Translations under genes and position numbers: made by a program
NCBI RefSeq assembly: GCF_007744675.1
Contig: NZ_CP036269.1
Span: 5,559,546 to 5,623,545, forward strand
DNA: 64,000 nt
Source of the DNA: Gimesia alba
GTDB taxonomy: Bacteria > Planctomycetota > Planctomycetia > Planctomycetales > Planctomycetaceae
Reading direction: 5' to 3'
In this document: in pieces, positions 55,845 through 64,000 of the stretch
Position numbering within the stretch: the stretch's first letter is position 1
Layout: the number at the start of each line of letters is the position of its first letter
Notes under the pieces: generated by a model
What the model was told of the DNA's origin: nothing
Database searches by the model: none
Seen by the model: the letters and a program-made list of their open reading frames with translations, nothing else

Positions 55845-57428
55845 ATGCCTCAAACTATACCACAAAAAGAATCTCGACAGAAAGTATATTACACGGGAAT
55901 AGTATTTGCTTTAATTTTACTATTGGCATTATTCTTGCGCACGCGTTACTTAACCCAAGTGACGTATCTCTTCGATGAAAGTTTCTCATTAAAAATGACA
56001 GAGTTTTCATGGATTGAACTCTGGCAACGCGTTTCACAAGACACCCATCCTCCCCTGTCCTTCATTCTGCTCAAGCTTTGGGGGCTGTTGTTCGGTAAAT
56101 CCATGCTCGCCTCCCGACTGTTTAGTGTAACTTTTGGCATACTGACAATCGCAGGCATGTTTCTTTTCATCAAAGAAGCTTATTCAACCAGAGACGAGCT
56201 CTGTTCTGATAAGCAAAATAATATGCCTCTCACCGCAGCGCTCCTGACTGCCGCATTTATTGCCCTGAATCCGCTACAGGCCTCCTGGTCGATGATTGCC
56301 CGCATGTATAGTCTGGGCACATGCCTGGCTGCGTTCTCTAGTTGGTTTTTAATGTGCGCACTCCATCAGAAAGCTCCAGGGGGACAGAACTGGATCCTAT
56401 TCACTCTTACCGCAACCGCACTCGCTTACACTCACCACTTTGGTCTGTTTATTGTTACAGCCCAGTATTTTTTTGCTACGGGTTACCTCTGGTTTCAATC
56501 CCCTACGTCAAAATATCAAGATCGTATTCTTCAACTGAAACCAGTTTTCCTCTCGGCAGTCTTTTTTTTCTGGATGTGGCAACCGGTACTAATTAGCTTT
56601 TTAGATCAGAGTCAACGTGTTGACAAGCTATTTTATACAAGAGACATTCAACTAAAAGATGTAGGGTACACCTTCTACCGCCTCTTGATAGGGGAACATT
56701 GGTCTCCAAATATGACATTGGCAGGTCTGGCCATTGCTCAGCTTGTCTTTCTGGGATTACTGGTACTGCTCCTGGGGCGTTGCTCAGCCGACCTCTACAT
56801 TTTTCTGGTAGTAACGATAACTTTCCTGATGGCTGTGCTTTACTCTGTGACATCAAGAAATATCTTCAAACCCCGTTACTTTCTGTATGTTCAGTTATTT
56901 ATCTTTGCCGCCGCGGCAGTCCTCATCAGTCGGATTCCAAATAAATTCCTGAAGTACTCGGTGATGACATCGGCCCTCGGTGGACTGGCCCTATGCAGTT
57001 TCTGGAATGACCAGCTTCGTCTGGCAAAATCGCAACTGCCTGGAATGCATGCAGCAATCTCTCACTTTGACAATAAGAGTAAAAATAGTGCTCCACTGAT
57101 TGTCTGTAATCCCTTGCTTTACACAACAGTAATCACCTGCACAAGTAACCGGGATCGCGTATTTAACTATTCGCGCGACAAAGGTCAGGAATTCCCTTAC
57201 TTCCAAGGGAGTTCTGTCATGCTGGATTCAGATTACATCAGCAATCCCAAGATCGACAAGTCCTATACGGAATGGATCTGGACTCTGGATGAAAACCGTT
57301 GGCTGAAAATCAAAGTCCCCATCTCACATCAATGGAAGCTCGTTAAAGAACAATCTTTCCCTGATTATTACTGTGAACCAGTGCTGCGTCTTTACGAGAG
57401 AATTTTACCCCCAAAAGATCAAAGGTAA
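55845..57428 (+). CDS. GT-C membrane glycosyltransferase (GT39/PMT/ArnT-like)
   Basis: 527 residues with about 9-11 transmembrane segments. The first outer loop has FDESFSLKMTEFSW with the Asp-Glu pair and the later DTHPPLSFILLKLWGLLFGK, matching the family's DE and HPPL region that binds the lipid-linked sugar donor. It should transfer a sugar from a polyprenyl-phosphate donor to an acceptor outside the cytoplasm; the acceptor is unknown. A GT2 glycosyltransferase lies further right on the other strand. The start is ATG 55845 without a strong ribosome site; it follows the DUF1559 gene by 73 bases. Confidence 0.9.
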   Translation: MPQTIPQKESRQKVYYTGIVFALILLLALFLRTRYLTQVTYLFDESFSLKMTEFSWIELWQRVSQDTHPPLSFILLKLWGLLFGKSMLASRLFSVTFGILTIAGMFLFIKEAYSTRDELCSDKQNNMPLTAALLTAAFIALNPLQASWSMIARMYSLGTCLAAFSSWFLMCALHQKAPGGQNWILFTLTATALAYTHHFGLFIVTAQYFFATGYLWFQSPTSKYQDRILQLKPVFLSAVFFFWMWQPVLISFLDQSQRVDKLFYTRDIQLKDVGYTFYRLLIGEHWSPNMTLAGLAIAQLVFLGLLVLLLGRCSADLYIFLVVTITFLMAVLYSVTSRNIFKPRYFLYVQLFIFAAAAVLISRIPNKFLKYSVMTSALGGLALCSFWNDQLRLAKSQLPGMHAAISHFDNKSKNSAPLIVCNPLLYTTVITCTSNRDRVFNYSRDKGQEFPYFQGSSVMLDSDYISNPKIDKSYTEWIWTLDENRWLKIKVPISHQWKLVKEQSFPDYYCEPVLRLYERILPPKDQR

Positions 57429-57450
57429 CTGGAACAAGCCAGTTCCAGTT
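57427..57450. other. Hairpin after the glycosyltransferase gene
   Basis: A perfect 9-bp stem AACTGGAAC (57427-57435) / GTTCCAGTT (57442-57450) with a 6-base loop begins at the stop codon. An A-run, not a T-run, follows on the + strand, so it is a weak terminator at best. Confidence 0.45.
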
Positions 57451-57525
57451 AGAAAAAACAAGAAATTGAATTCGACAATCAGTAAAAACAAATTTACCGG
57501 CCTATCTATCATATAAAAGTACGAC

Positions 57526-59436
57526 ATGAACCAGATCCAACTTACTACATTCTCAAAAAAGTTTTTCAAATCACAACACCGTCAAGGGTTTGCCTTGCGC
57601 GAACTACTGGTGGTACTAGTCATCTTAGGACTCCTGTGCGCTCTTCTTAGTCCTCAGATTCTGGCAGTACGGGAATCCGCGAGGCAGGATTCGTGTAAAC
57701 AGAAAATGAGCCAGTTGGGTAAAGCGTTACAGAGCTACATTCAAACGCACCATAGTCTTCCTCCCGCTGCAATATGGGGGACAAACGGTATGCGATCACT
57801 TGGTCTACACGTCAGTAAACAACTTGACCGTTTTTCTTATGCGAACTGGGCTTTATTGATACTTCCTCATACGGAAGCTGCCGGAACCGTTCAGGCATAC
57901 AATGGTAATTTACCCGTTACCCACCCGCAGAATATCGAAATCATAACTACCCCGCTTTCTCTTTTGAGTTGCCCCAGTGATTCTTACAATCGCTCAAAGC
58001 ACCGATTTGAATCCTCTAATGGGAAGATCATTGAACTGGCACGCGGAAATTACGCCATCAATGGTGGCACACATACGGCCAAAATTGGCGCGGGATCGAC
58101 ATCCTCTCCCACTAGTGATTACGCTCACCTATCAATTGATCGTGAATCAAATTCTTTCCAATATTGGGGCAATGGAATTGCCGGTTTTAATAAGTCATTT
58201 CACTATGATGATTTTACAAACGGCAGCTCACATCTTGTCGCACTCGAAGAAATCCGGGCCGGCATTCATCCCGTTGATCCTCGCGGAGTCTGGGGATGGG
58301 GGCACATTGGCAGCAGTGTCACTTGGGCGCATGGAGTGAATGGAGATGATTATGGGCCAAACAACTCGTGGGATAGAGCGGACGATATCATCGGTTGCAG
58401 TAAGTTGCACAAGTTACTGGGTACCGAAAAGCTTGTCACTGAAAAGATGGGCTGTCCCTCCTACATTGATCAGAATCTACAGGCTACCTCACGCAGCCAA
58501 CACTCGGGAGGAGTCAATGTTCTCTTCCTGGATGGAACTGTCAAATTCATTGCAGATCAGATTGACCCCGGACTCTGGCACGTCATTCATTCCCGCGATA
58601 CACCTGATGAAATCCTGGCAACCAATTTTGAACGTCGTCTCTACATAGGAAACATTCTTGAAGATGCAGCTAAAACTTCCAATCCTTTAACAACGGGTTC
58701 AAACTCGCCCGCGGCATTTTCGAACTCAATGGGAATGAAATTTACCCTGATTCCGGCTGGTCAGTTTCAAATGGGGCTAGCTGATCGTAAAAATAATTTT
58801 GATCTACCACCAGAAACTCCACAACACAGAGTCCAGCTTACAACCCCTTTTTATTTAGGTTGCCATGAAGTTACGCAGTCAGAGTATCAAAGGATTATGG
58901 GAGATAATCCTGCATCTCATCAATCTGATTCCCAGGATACATCCCAGTTCCCTATAGAACAAGTCAGCTGGAACGAGGCTCACCTCTTCTGCAAACGGCT
59001 CTCAGAAGTTAAAGAAGAGCAAAAAGCAGGAAGAACGTATCGTCTCCCCACTGAGGCAGAATGGGAATATGCCTGTCGCACAGGATCAGACTCTCCTTAT
59101 ATCTTTAGAAAAAATGATGCTTATGGTGAAATGGCAGGCAGAATTTCTCCCCTGCCAGTTACGCAAGTCGGCAGTTATCAACCGAATAAATTTGGCTTGT
59201 ATGACATGCGCGGCAATGTCTGGGAATGGTGTTCTGACTGGTTTGATCGCGACTATTATAGTCGCTCGCCCTCCCAGGATCCGCAAGGCCCCGAATCTGG
59301 CTATTTCAAAGTCGTTCGAGGGGGAGATTGGATCTATCGAGGAGAATTCTGCAAAATAAATTACCCGATTACAGCTCCCTGGAACAAGAATCCCTTTATC
59401 GGTTTTCGAGTCGTATGTGATATGAACCACAACTGA
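57526..59436 (+). CDS. Fusion: DUF1559 pseudopilin-like domain plus FGE-sulfatase-like domain
   Basis: 636 residues. N-terminal half: prepilin site QGFALRELLVVLVILGLL (Phe+1, Glu+5), then QILAVRESARQDSC and a HSGGVNVLFLDGTVKFIADQID end (about residue 325-345), a DUF1559 protein. From about residue 400: NSMGMKFTLIPAGQFQMG, HEVTQSEYQRIMG, PVEQVSWNEA (here PIEQVSWNEA), YRLPTEAEWEYACR, GNVWEWCSDWF and RGGDWIYRGEFC, the formylglycine-generating-enzyme/sulfatase-modifying fold. The first of the two catalytic Cys expected in GGS-x-C-xxxx-C is Tyr here (DWIYRGEFC), so classic FGE activity is doubtful. Such folds also serve as lectin-like or ergothioneine-type domains. The fusion suggests an exported structural or binding role. 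Confidence 0.9.
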   Translation: MNQIQLTTFSKKFFKSQHRQGFALRELLVVLVILGLLCALLSPQILAVRESARQDSCKQKMSQLGKALQSYIQTHHSLPPAAIWGTNGMRSLGLHVSKQLDRFSYANWALLILPHTEAAGTVQAYNGNLPVTHPQNIEIITTPLSLLSCPSDSYNRSKHRFESSNGKIIELARGNYAINGGTHTAKIGAGSTSSPTSDYAHLSIDRESNSFQYWGNGIAGFNKSFHYDDFTNGSSHLVALEEIRAGIHPVDPRGVWGWGHIGSSVTWAHGVNGDDYGPNNSWDRADDIIGCSKLHKLLGTEKLVTEKMGCPSYIDQNLQATSRSQHSGGVNVLFLDGTVKFIADQIDPGLWHVIHSRDTPDEILATNFERRLYIGNILEDAAKTSNPLTTGSNSPAAFSNSMGMKFTLIPAGQFQMGLADRKNNFDLPPETPQHRVQLTTPFYLGCHEVTQSEYQRIMGDNPASHQSDSQDTSQFPIEQVSWNEAHLFCKRLSEVKEEQKAGRTYRLPTEAEWEYACRTGSDSPYIFRKNDAYGEMAGRISPLPVTQVGSYQPNKFGLYDMRGNVWEWCSDWFDRDYYSRSPSQDPQGPESGYFKVVRGGDWIYRGEFCKINYPITAPWNKNPFIGFRVVCDMNHN

Positions 59437-59515
59437 TGATCTTGTTATGATTTTTATTTCTTATACTGATCTTCATCATCCTGAATAGAAAATATTTGAA
59501 TTGAGAAACTGAGTC

Positions 59516-62263
59516 ATGTTAAACATCATTCTTAAACCGTCTCGTTCACTAGAGACTCTTCGATTTACCATTTTGCTGATTTTGATTGAATTATTCTTTT
59601 CGGGGGGTCTCGCTGCACAAAAAAATCTCCCGGATGAAAATTCGCAGAAACTCATTATTTCAAAATTATTTGATCAGTTTGACACTGATCATTCACGACA
59701 TCTTTCGTTTGCAGAATTCGTTGAGGCTTCACCACCAAATATTCGAGCCAAAAGGCGTGTCCAGTTTTACTATTGGGACACTAACTTTAATGAAAAACTT
59801 GAGATGCAGGAGATGATCGATCGAGGACACGGGAAACATCCGCGTCATCTGAATAATTTTCGATTTCTCGATGTTAACAGAGATGACCAATTAGACTTAA
59901 ACGAGTTTACGGATGGGGTTCCTAATCTGACCTCAGAACAATCGAAAACCTTGTTTTCAAAGCATGATCTGGATCAGAATCAGTTCTTAATTTTGACTGA
60001 ATTCTCAAAAATCACTTCAGTTCTTCCAGTTAATCAACTGGACCGTATTGTCGATCCTATCAATGAAATGGTTCATTCTATCCAAAACAGAATAGAGGGC
60101 TCATGGAATAGGTGGGATGAAGATTCGGATAATCGACTAAATCAAAAAGAATGGATTCAATCCCAACTCATCAATTCTCTGACTGAATTAAAAAAAACTT
60201 CTTTCAATGATTGGGACAGAAACAAAGATCAGTACTGCAGTCTGCCAGAAGTCAAGGAACTGGTTGATATTGCATATGGCATCCGAGATAAAAACGGACA
60301 ATTATTACGTTTGGATAATGCTGTCACTGTGAATTTAAGATGGTTCATCGTGAAGGATTCAGATCAAAACCAGCTACTCAGCTTGAAAGAATATACACAA
60401 GCCGGCTTTGATTCCAATTCTGATCATACTCAGTTCCGTCAAGCAGATGTTGACCAGGATGGTGCCTTATCTTTTAAAGAATTTCAAACTTTAAAGTACC
60501 ATAATCTCAGCCCTGCTTCTGTATTCGATAGATTTGATACCAATCTTGATGGGGAACTTGATTCAGATGAAATCACGTTAAATGCTGGAAGCTGGCAAAA
60601 ACAATTAGTGAAATATATTTTCCCTGGTTTTGATACTGACAATAACCATTCTTTATCACTTACAGAATTTCTACATACCCCATTAAGCAATCCTTTAGGA
60701 AGTTGGTATAACATTAGAAAAGATTTGGATGGAAATGATCTGCTAGACTTTTCAGAATATTTGACTGAATCCTCACCATCCTGCCTATCATTACAAGCTC
60801 ATTTCTTCAGTAATTTTGATCTTAACGATGATAAATACTTATCAGCCGAAGAGTATTTTTTTACTTCCAACCTGAATTCACGCAAGCAATTCGATCTGGC
60901 GGATAAGAACAACGATGGTGCTCTAGACGAAACCGAGTACCTGGCCACCCTCAAACCCGAACACCAGAAAGTCGGACAACGGGACTTCCGACTCTATGAT
61001 CAGAACAGTGATCAGCGGATGGAGTTCGACGAATACCGCGGCACACCTGCCGTTCCTCTGGCGCAACGGCAGATTCCCGATCCGGTCATTGATCGAGTAC
61101 GGCAGCAGTTGAGTACCTTCCCGAAGGCCGATCAAAATAATGATAGCCAACTCAGCATAGAAGAACTCAAAGCAGCCTTCCCTGAACTGGCCGACCAGCA
61201 CAATAACAAACCGGTCGCCCGTGATGACCTGCAGCGGTTGCTGGATATCGCCTATGGCGTACGCACTCTGGACGGCCAGCTATTACGGGAACCCTCGGGC
61301 CGCGTCGTCAACTGGATGCTGTTCACACACCTGGATACCGATCATAGCGGGCAGCTCAGTGCCGGGGAACTCAAGCCCCAATTCAAACAGGATCAACAGC
61401 TCACGAAGTTCTTCCAGCAGGCGGACCAGAACAAAGACCAGCAAATCAGTCTGAAAGAATGGAAGACCACCGACCTGTGCTGGATCGATCCCGTCTACTA
61501 CTTCAAACGGATCGACAAAGACGGTAATGCCCGACTCACCGCTGCCGAACTGGCATCTGACACCGGCTTCCACCGGGAACTGGCTCCGTATCTGATTCCC
61601 GCCTTCGATGGCAACGGTGATGGCGTCCTCTCACTCTACGAATACCGTGACACCCCCATCACCAACCCCCTGGTCCAGTGGCACGTGCAGCGGAAAGACT
61701 TGGACCACGACGGTATGCTCTCGGCTGCCGAATTCGACTGGAAACAGGGACTGGTCGCTCGGACCCTTATCCAAGACTACTTCCATCGCCTCGACCAGGA
61801 CCGGAACCAGCGACTCGATCAAAGGGAGTTCCTTCTTCAACTCAATCTAATAAAAGCGCCGCGCGAAATCGTATTCAAAAACTTGGATAAAAACAACGAC
61901 CAATACTTGTCCTTTGAAGAAATATTTGTTGCTACCAAAAGACTGATTAACTCAAAAGATACGATTAAATATGAAAAGATTATGTCAAATGTGGATAATG
62001 TTTTTAATCAGTTAGACTTGGACCATAATAGCCAGCTCAATCTAAAGGAATTTCAACAAGACCAAGCACTGGCAGTGCTGCCTCCTTATAGCTACAACAC
62101 AAGGTCATTCAATAGAATTAAGAGCAATCTCCCAATTTCCCGGACTGAAAGCAGTAAGTTAGCTACCGAAAGCAACTTTACTCTCTGGGTTACCCTTATT
62201 TTGAATATTCTCCTGGTTTCACTAGTCTTCTATTATTTATTAAAAGTAAAACTGAGAAAATAA
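59516..62263 (+). CDS. Exported calcium-binding protein with about 23 EF-hand loops
   Basis: 915 residues. A hydrophobic N-terminal segment (about 15-35) and a C-terminal transmembrane helix (about 890-910) bracket a region of about 23 EF-hand-type loops (DxDxDGxLSxxEF pattern, for example DTDHSRHLSFAEF, DQDGALSFKEF, DGNGDGVLSLYEY). A large internal duplication is visible: residues near 245-420 (ELVDIAYGIRDKNGQLLR ... PLSNPLGSWYNIRKDLDGND) recur near 570-745 (RLLDIAYGVRTLDGQLLR ... PITNPLVQWHVQRKDLDHDG). DNA for residues about 458-780 (60890-61855) is clearly GC-rich, while both sides are AT-rich, so the gene looks like a mosaic. It probably binds calcium at the cell envelope; the role is unknown. 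Confidence 0.88.
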   Translation: MLNIILKPSRSLETLRFTILLILIELFFSGGLAAQKNLPDENSQKLIISKLFDQFDTDHSRHLSFAEFVEASPPNIRAKRRVQFYYWDTNFNEKLEMQEMIDRGHGKHPRHLNNFRFLDVNRDDQLDLNEFTDGVPNLTSEQSKTLFSKHDLDQNQFLILTEFSKITSVLPVNQLDRIVDPINEMVHSIQNRIEGSWNRWDEDSDNRLNQKEWIQSQLINSLTELKKTSFNDWDRNKDQYCSLPEVKELVDIAYGIRDKNGQLLRLDNAVTVNLRWFIVKDSDQNQLLSLKEYTQAGFDSNSDHTQFRQADVDQDGALSFKEFQTLKYHNLSPASVFDRFDTNLDGELDSDEITLNAGSWQKQLVKYIFPGFDTDNNHSLSLTEFLHTPLSNPLGSWYNIRKDLDGNDLLDFSEYLTESSPSCLSLQAHFFSNFDLNDDKYLSAEEYFFTSNLNSRKQFDLADKNNDGALDETEYLATLKPEHQKVGQRDFRLYDQNSDQRMEFDEYRGTPAVPLAQRQIPDPVIDRVRQQLSTFPKADQNNDSQLSIEELKAAFPELADQHNNKPVARDDLQRLLDIAYGVRTLDGQLLREPSGRVVNWMLFTHLDTDHSGQLSAGELKPQFKQDQQLTKFFQQADQNKDQQISLKEWKTTDLCWIDPVYYFKRIDKDGNARLTAAELASDTGFHRELAPYLIPAFDGNGDGVLSLYEYRDTPITNPLVQWHVQRKDLDHDGMLSAAEFDWKQGLVARTLIQDYFHRLDQDRNQRLDQREFLLQLNLIKAPREIVFKNLDKNNDQYLSFEEIFVATKRLINSKDTIKYEKIMSNVDNVFNQLDLDHNSQLNLKEFQQDQALAVLPPYSYNTRSFNRIKSNLPISRTESSKLATESNFTLWVTLILNILLVSLVFYYLLKVKLRK

Positions 62264-62276
62264 ACTTCGAAAGTAT

Positions 62277-62297
62277 GACTCAGTCAGAGACTGAATC
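62277..62297. terminator. Hairpin at the convergent gene junction
   Basis: GACTCAGTC (62277-62285) and GACTGAATC (62289-62297) form a 9-base stem with one mismatch and a 3-base loop, at the junction of the EF-hand gene and the GT2 gene. No T-run is evident, so the terminator call is tentative. Confidence 0.4.
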
Positions 62298-63733
62298 TAT
62301 GAATTTCTGAATTTTCTTTTGAACGGAAAACAGACTAAAGCAATTAAAAGTAAGATCTGAATGATCAGTGAATATCCTATCGGAATGATCATTCGCCAAA
62401 CCCAATCGATCAACGAACCATTAAAATGCATACTCGTAGATGAAATGACATTCGGCAATAACAAATTGATAATACAAGCTCCCAAAACCAGAATTGAAAA
62501 ATAGGCTGAAGCCCAGAACAAAAAATCAAGTGGAGTGTTCAACTTCACTGATCCCCGGGTTCCCCACCGATTGTCAGTTAAAGTCAGCAAAGATTTGAAA
62601 CGCACGGGTACCAAAATAAATACGTGCAAAAACCCATATAAAACAAAAAGTAAGTAACGGATATCTCTCGTACGGAACAGCCCATAAAAAGATCTCACAG
62701 TAGCCATGGTGACCAATGTACCTAAATAATAAACCGGAATCATTAAATTGGCAGTTTCATTAATTAATAACAGACTGAAACAAAGAGCTACAGTAAACCC
62801 TATGAAAAGTAACGGCTGCATCAACATATCAAACAAGACATAAGGATGGACACAACGCTTTATTTTAAAAGTCCAAATCATTTCCCTGAAAAAACTTTTA
62901 TTCCAACGGTTCTGTTGACGAATAAATTCTCCCAGTGACTCAGGAACGAAGGTCCAGGCTGTCGCCCCGGGTTGATAAATGACATGATATCCCTCACCTA
63001 AGACCAAGTTTGTAAGGTGCCTATCGTCTCCATAAGTACAAATTTCGTTACAAAAAATTTGATTGATATACTTTTCCTTTACCTCGTGCAGAATGGAAGC
63101 ACGATACGCAGAAAAAGGACCTGAACAGCATAGAACAGACTTTAAATAACTTTGAGAAGCCCGTTCCAGATTAAATGAAGTCCAATAGCGTAAATCCAGT
63201 AAACGAGTCAGGAGGTTTATTTTTGAATTCTTGGGTAAAATTTCACCACAAACGGCACCAATATTGGGATCAATGAGAAGCGGTTGGATCAACTTGGGAA
63301 TATTTTCCGGGATAATAAGTGTGTCCGAATCCACCGTAATTATAAATTCTCCCGAGGCAAATTCGAGCCCTTTGTGCTGCGCCCCTCGCTTGCCTTTATT
63401 TTCCTGATAAACAACTTTTATCTGATCGCATTCATATTTTTTGTAAACAGGATCTAACTCAAAACGATTTGGTGATCCATCATCTACAAAAATAATTTCT
63501 AATCCTTCAATGTTAAGGCAAGATTTTGCATATTCCATCACCATGGTCAGAATTTCAGGACTCTCGTTGTATACTGGATAAATCACTGAAATACTCGGCT
63601 GGCTTTCAACCGCACTTTGGTATTTCTTGACTACCCTCTGGTGATAAAGCTGGGCCAGACAAATTTGGATACCCAAGTGTACTAATGAGAGAATCGCATA
63701 AGATAAAACTACACCACCTACGATAACTAACAC
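62297..63733 (-). CDS. Processive family 2 glycosyltransferase (membrane)
   Basis: 478 residues. An N-terminal membrane helix is followed by a GT-A domain: SVIYPVYNESPEIL, IIFVDDGSPN, the DxD metal motif ITVDSDTLII, an acceptor Asp region GDDRHLTNLVL, and the Q-x-x-RW motif QQNRWNKSFFRE of processive synthases (hyaluronan synthase/NodC/cellulose synthase group). Four or more transmembrane helices follow. It likely makes a polysaccharide from a UDP-sugar. The start is GTG 63733 with GAGG about seven bases upstream. A GT39-like gene lies about 5 kb to the left on the other strand, so a surface-polysaccharide locus is possible. Confidence 0.93.
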   Translation of the reverse strand: MLVIVGGVVLSYAILSLVHLGIQICLAQLYHQRVVKKYQSAVESQPSISVIYPVYNESPEILTMVMEYAKSCLNIEGLEIIFVDDGSPNRFELDPVYKKYECDQIKVVYQENKGKRGAQHKGLEFASGEFIITVDSDTLIIPENIPKLIQPLLIDPNIGAVCGEILPKNSKINLLTRLLDLRYWTSFNLERASQSYLKSVLCCSGPFSAYRASILHEVKEKYINQIFCNEICTYGDDRHLTNLVLGEGYHVIYQPGATAWTFVPESLGEFIRQQNRWNKSFFREMIWTFKIKRCVHPYVLFDMLMQPLLFIGFTVALCFSLLLINETANLMIPVYYLGTLVTMATVRSFYGLFRTRDIRYLLFVLYGFLHVFILVPVRFKSLLTLTDNRWGTRGSVKLNTPLDFLFWASAYFSILVLGACIINLLLPNVISSTSMHFNGSLIDWVWRMIIPIGYSLIIQILLLIALVCFPFKRKFRNS

Positions 63734-63894
63734 GCAATTACCTCTTTCTGATACCTAAATGCACACTTCAACTGTCCGTTTGTTATTATAAACATCATGA
63801 CACAAAAGATCACTGGTTCCGTAGACCCAAAAGTATCTTGATCTCAAAATCGCTTTCGCATGAATCTTTGCGCAAGTCAGTCATAATATGACTA

Positions 63895-64000
63895 GAGGTC
63901 ATCTCAAAACCGTTTTAAAAGTGTAAATATACATCCGAATATAACAAAGCTTTCGTAGAGATAATCATGGTATTCCCAGCGTGTGACAATCCGGCGGTGG
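63895..64000. mobile_element. Right end of an IS5-type insertion sequence (cut by window edge)
   Basis: The element end appears to be GAGGTCATCTCAAAACCG, starting at 63895 after a CTA that may be part of a target site. Inside it lies the transposase end on the reverse strand. A similar 12-mer ATCTCAAAAYCG occurs at 63841, 60 bases outside, possibly a relic of an earlier insertion. The rest of the element lies beyond the window. Confidence 0.65.
63904..64000 (-). CDS. IS5-family transposase, C-terminal fragment in window
   Basis: The reverse strand reads RRIVTRWEYHDYLYESFVIF and then GCIFTLLKRF before a stop at 63904-63906. The pattern (H)RRIVTRWEY...F.GCI...LK.F matches the conserved C-terminal end of IS5-type DDE transposases (the R, W and E residues of the HRIVxRWE motif are present). 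The rest of the gene is outside the window, so completeness cannot be judged. It was not longer than about 32 codons in this window. Confidence 0.75.
   Translation of the reverse strand, partial: HRRIVTRWEYHDYLYESFVIFGCIFTLLKRF

Overview
The window looks like chromosomal DNA of a planctomycete, most like Gimesia or a relative in Planctomycetales (inference). The markers are paired PSCyt/DUF1549/DUF1553 and DUF1501 genes, three DUF1559 pseudopilin-like proteins with the FTLIELLVVIAIIAIL type of leader, two giant secreted proteins with an N-terminal LEDRTLLS tag (LEPRxLL family), a sulfatase, a DUF1598-type protein and a DUF6807 protein. Gene density is ordinary and no rRNA, prophage or CRISPR array is visible.

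Layout. 1-9.7 kb: start of a formamidopyrimidine-DNA glycosylase gene (cut by the window edge), a DUF1598-like membrane-anchored protein, a secreted sulfatase, glgC, a methyltransferase with an amino-acid permease, and a secreted alpha/beta hydrolase. 9.75-12.1 kb: a leucine-rich-repeat gene between two 332-bp arms in inverted orientation. Each arm contains a 245-bp MITE-like element with hairpin ends; this is the most unusual structure in the window. 12.7-18.7 kb: a Tat-type amidohydrolase, a DUF11-like membrane protein, and a tight DUF6807 / amidohydrolase / amidohydrolase-like operon. 18.7-31.3 kb: a shortened SecA-like ATPase divergent from two giant multidomain extracellular proteins, each with a putative zinc-protease motif. 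31.4-36.7 kb: tRNA-dihydrouridine synthase, Maf, a small zinc-ribbon membrane protein, a DUF1559 protein and hslVU. 37-43.2 kb: DUF1501 and PSCyt genes, a class V aminotransferase and an IclR regulator. 43.3-48.8 kb: the prkA-yeaH-spoVR stress operon plus a fourth, unrecognised gene. 49.4-52.9 kb: a ceramidase-like protein, adenine deaminase, an SGNH-like protein and a degenerate tRNA-Arg(CCU)-like sequence. 53.5-64 kb: a GYF-domain membrane protein, a DUF1559 protein, a GT39-like membrane glycosyltransferase, a DUF1559-FGE fusion, a protein with about 23 EF-hand loops and mosaic base composition, a GT2 glycosyltransferase and the tail of an IS5-type transposase at the right edge.

How the parts fit. 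hslV and hslU form one protease; prkA, yeaH and spoVR are a widely conserved stress and sporulation-type module; the PSCyt and DUF1501 proteins are a standard planctomycete pair of exported proteins. The SecA-like gene beside the two giant exported proteins is suggestive but not proof of a dedicated route. The best candidates for something undescribed are the inverted-repeat LRR cassette, the mosaic EF-hand gene with its fused DUF1559-FGE neighbour, and the extra gene at the end of the prkA operon. All calls are from reading the sequence; no database search was possible.
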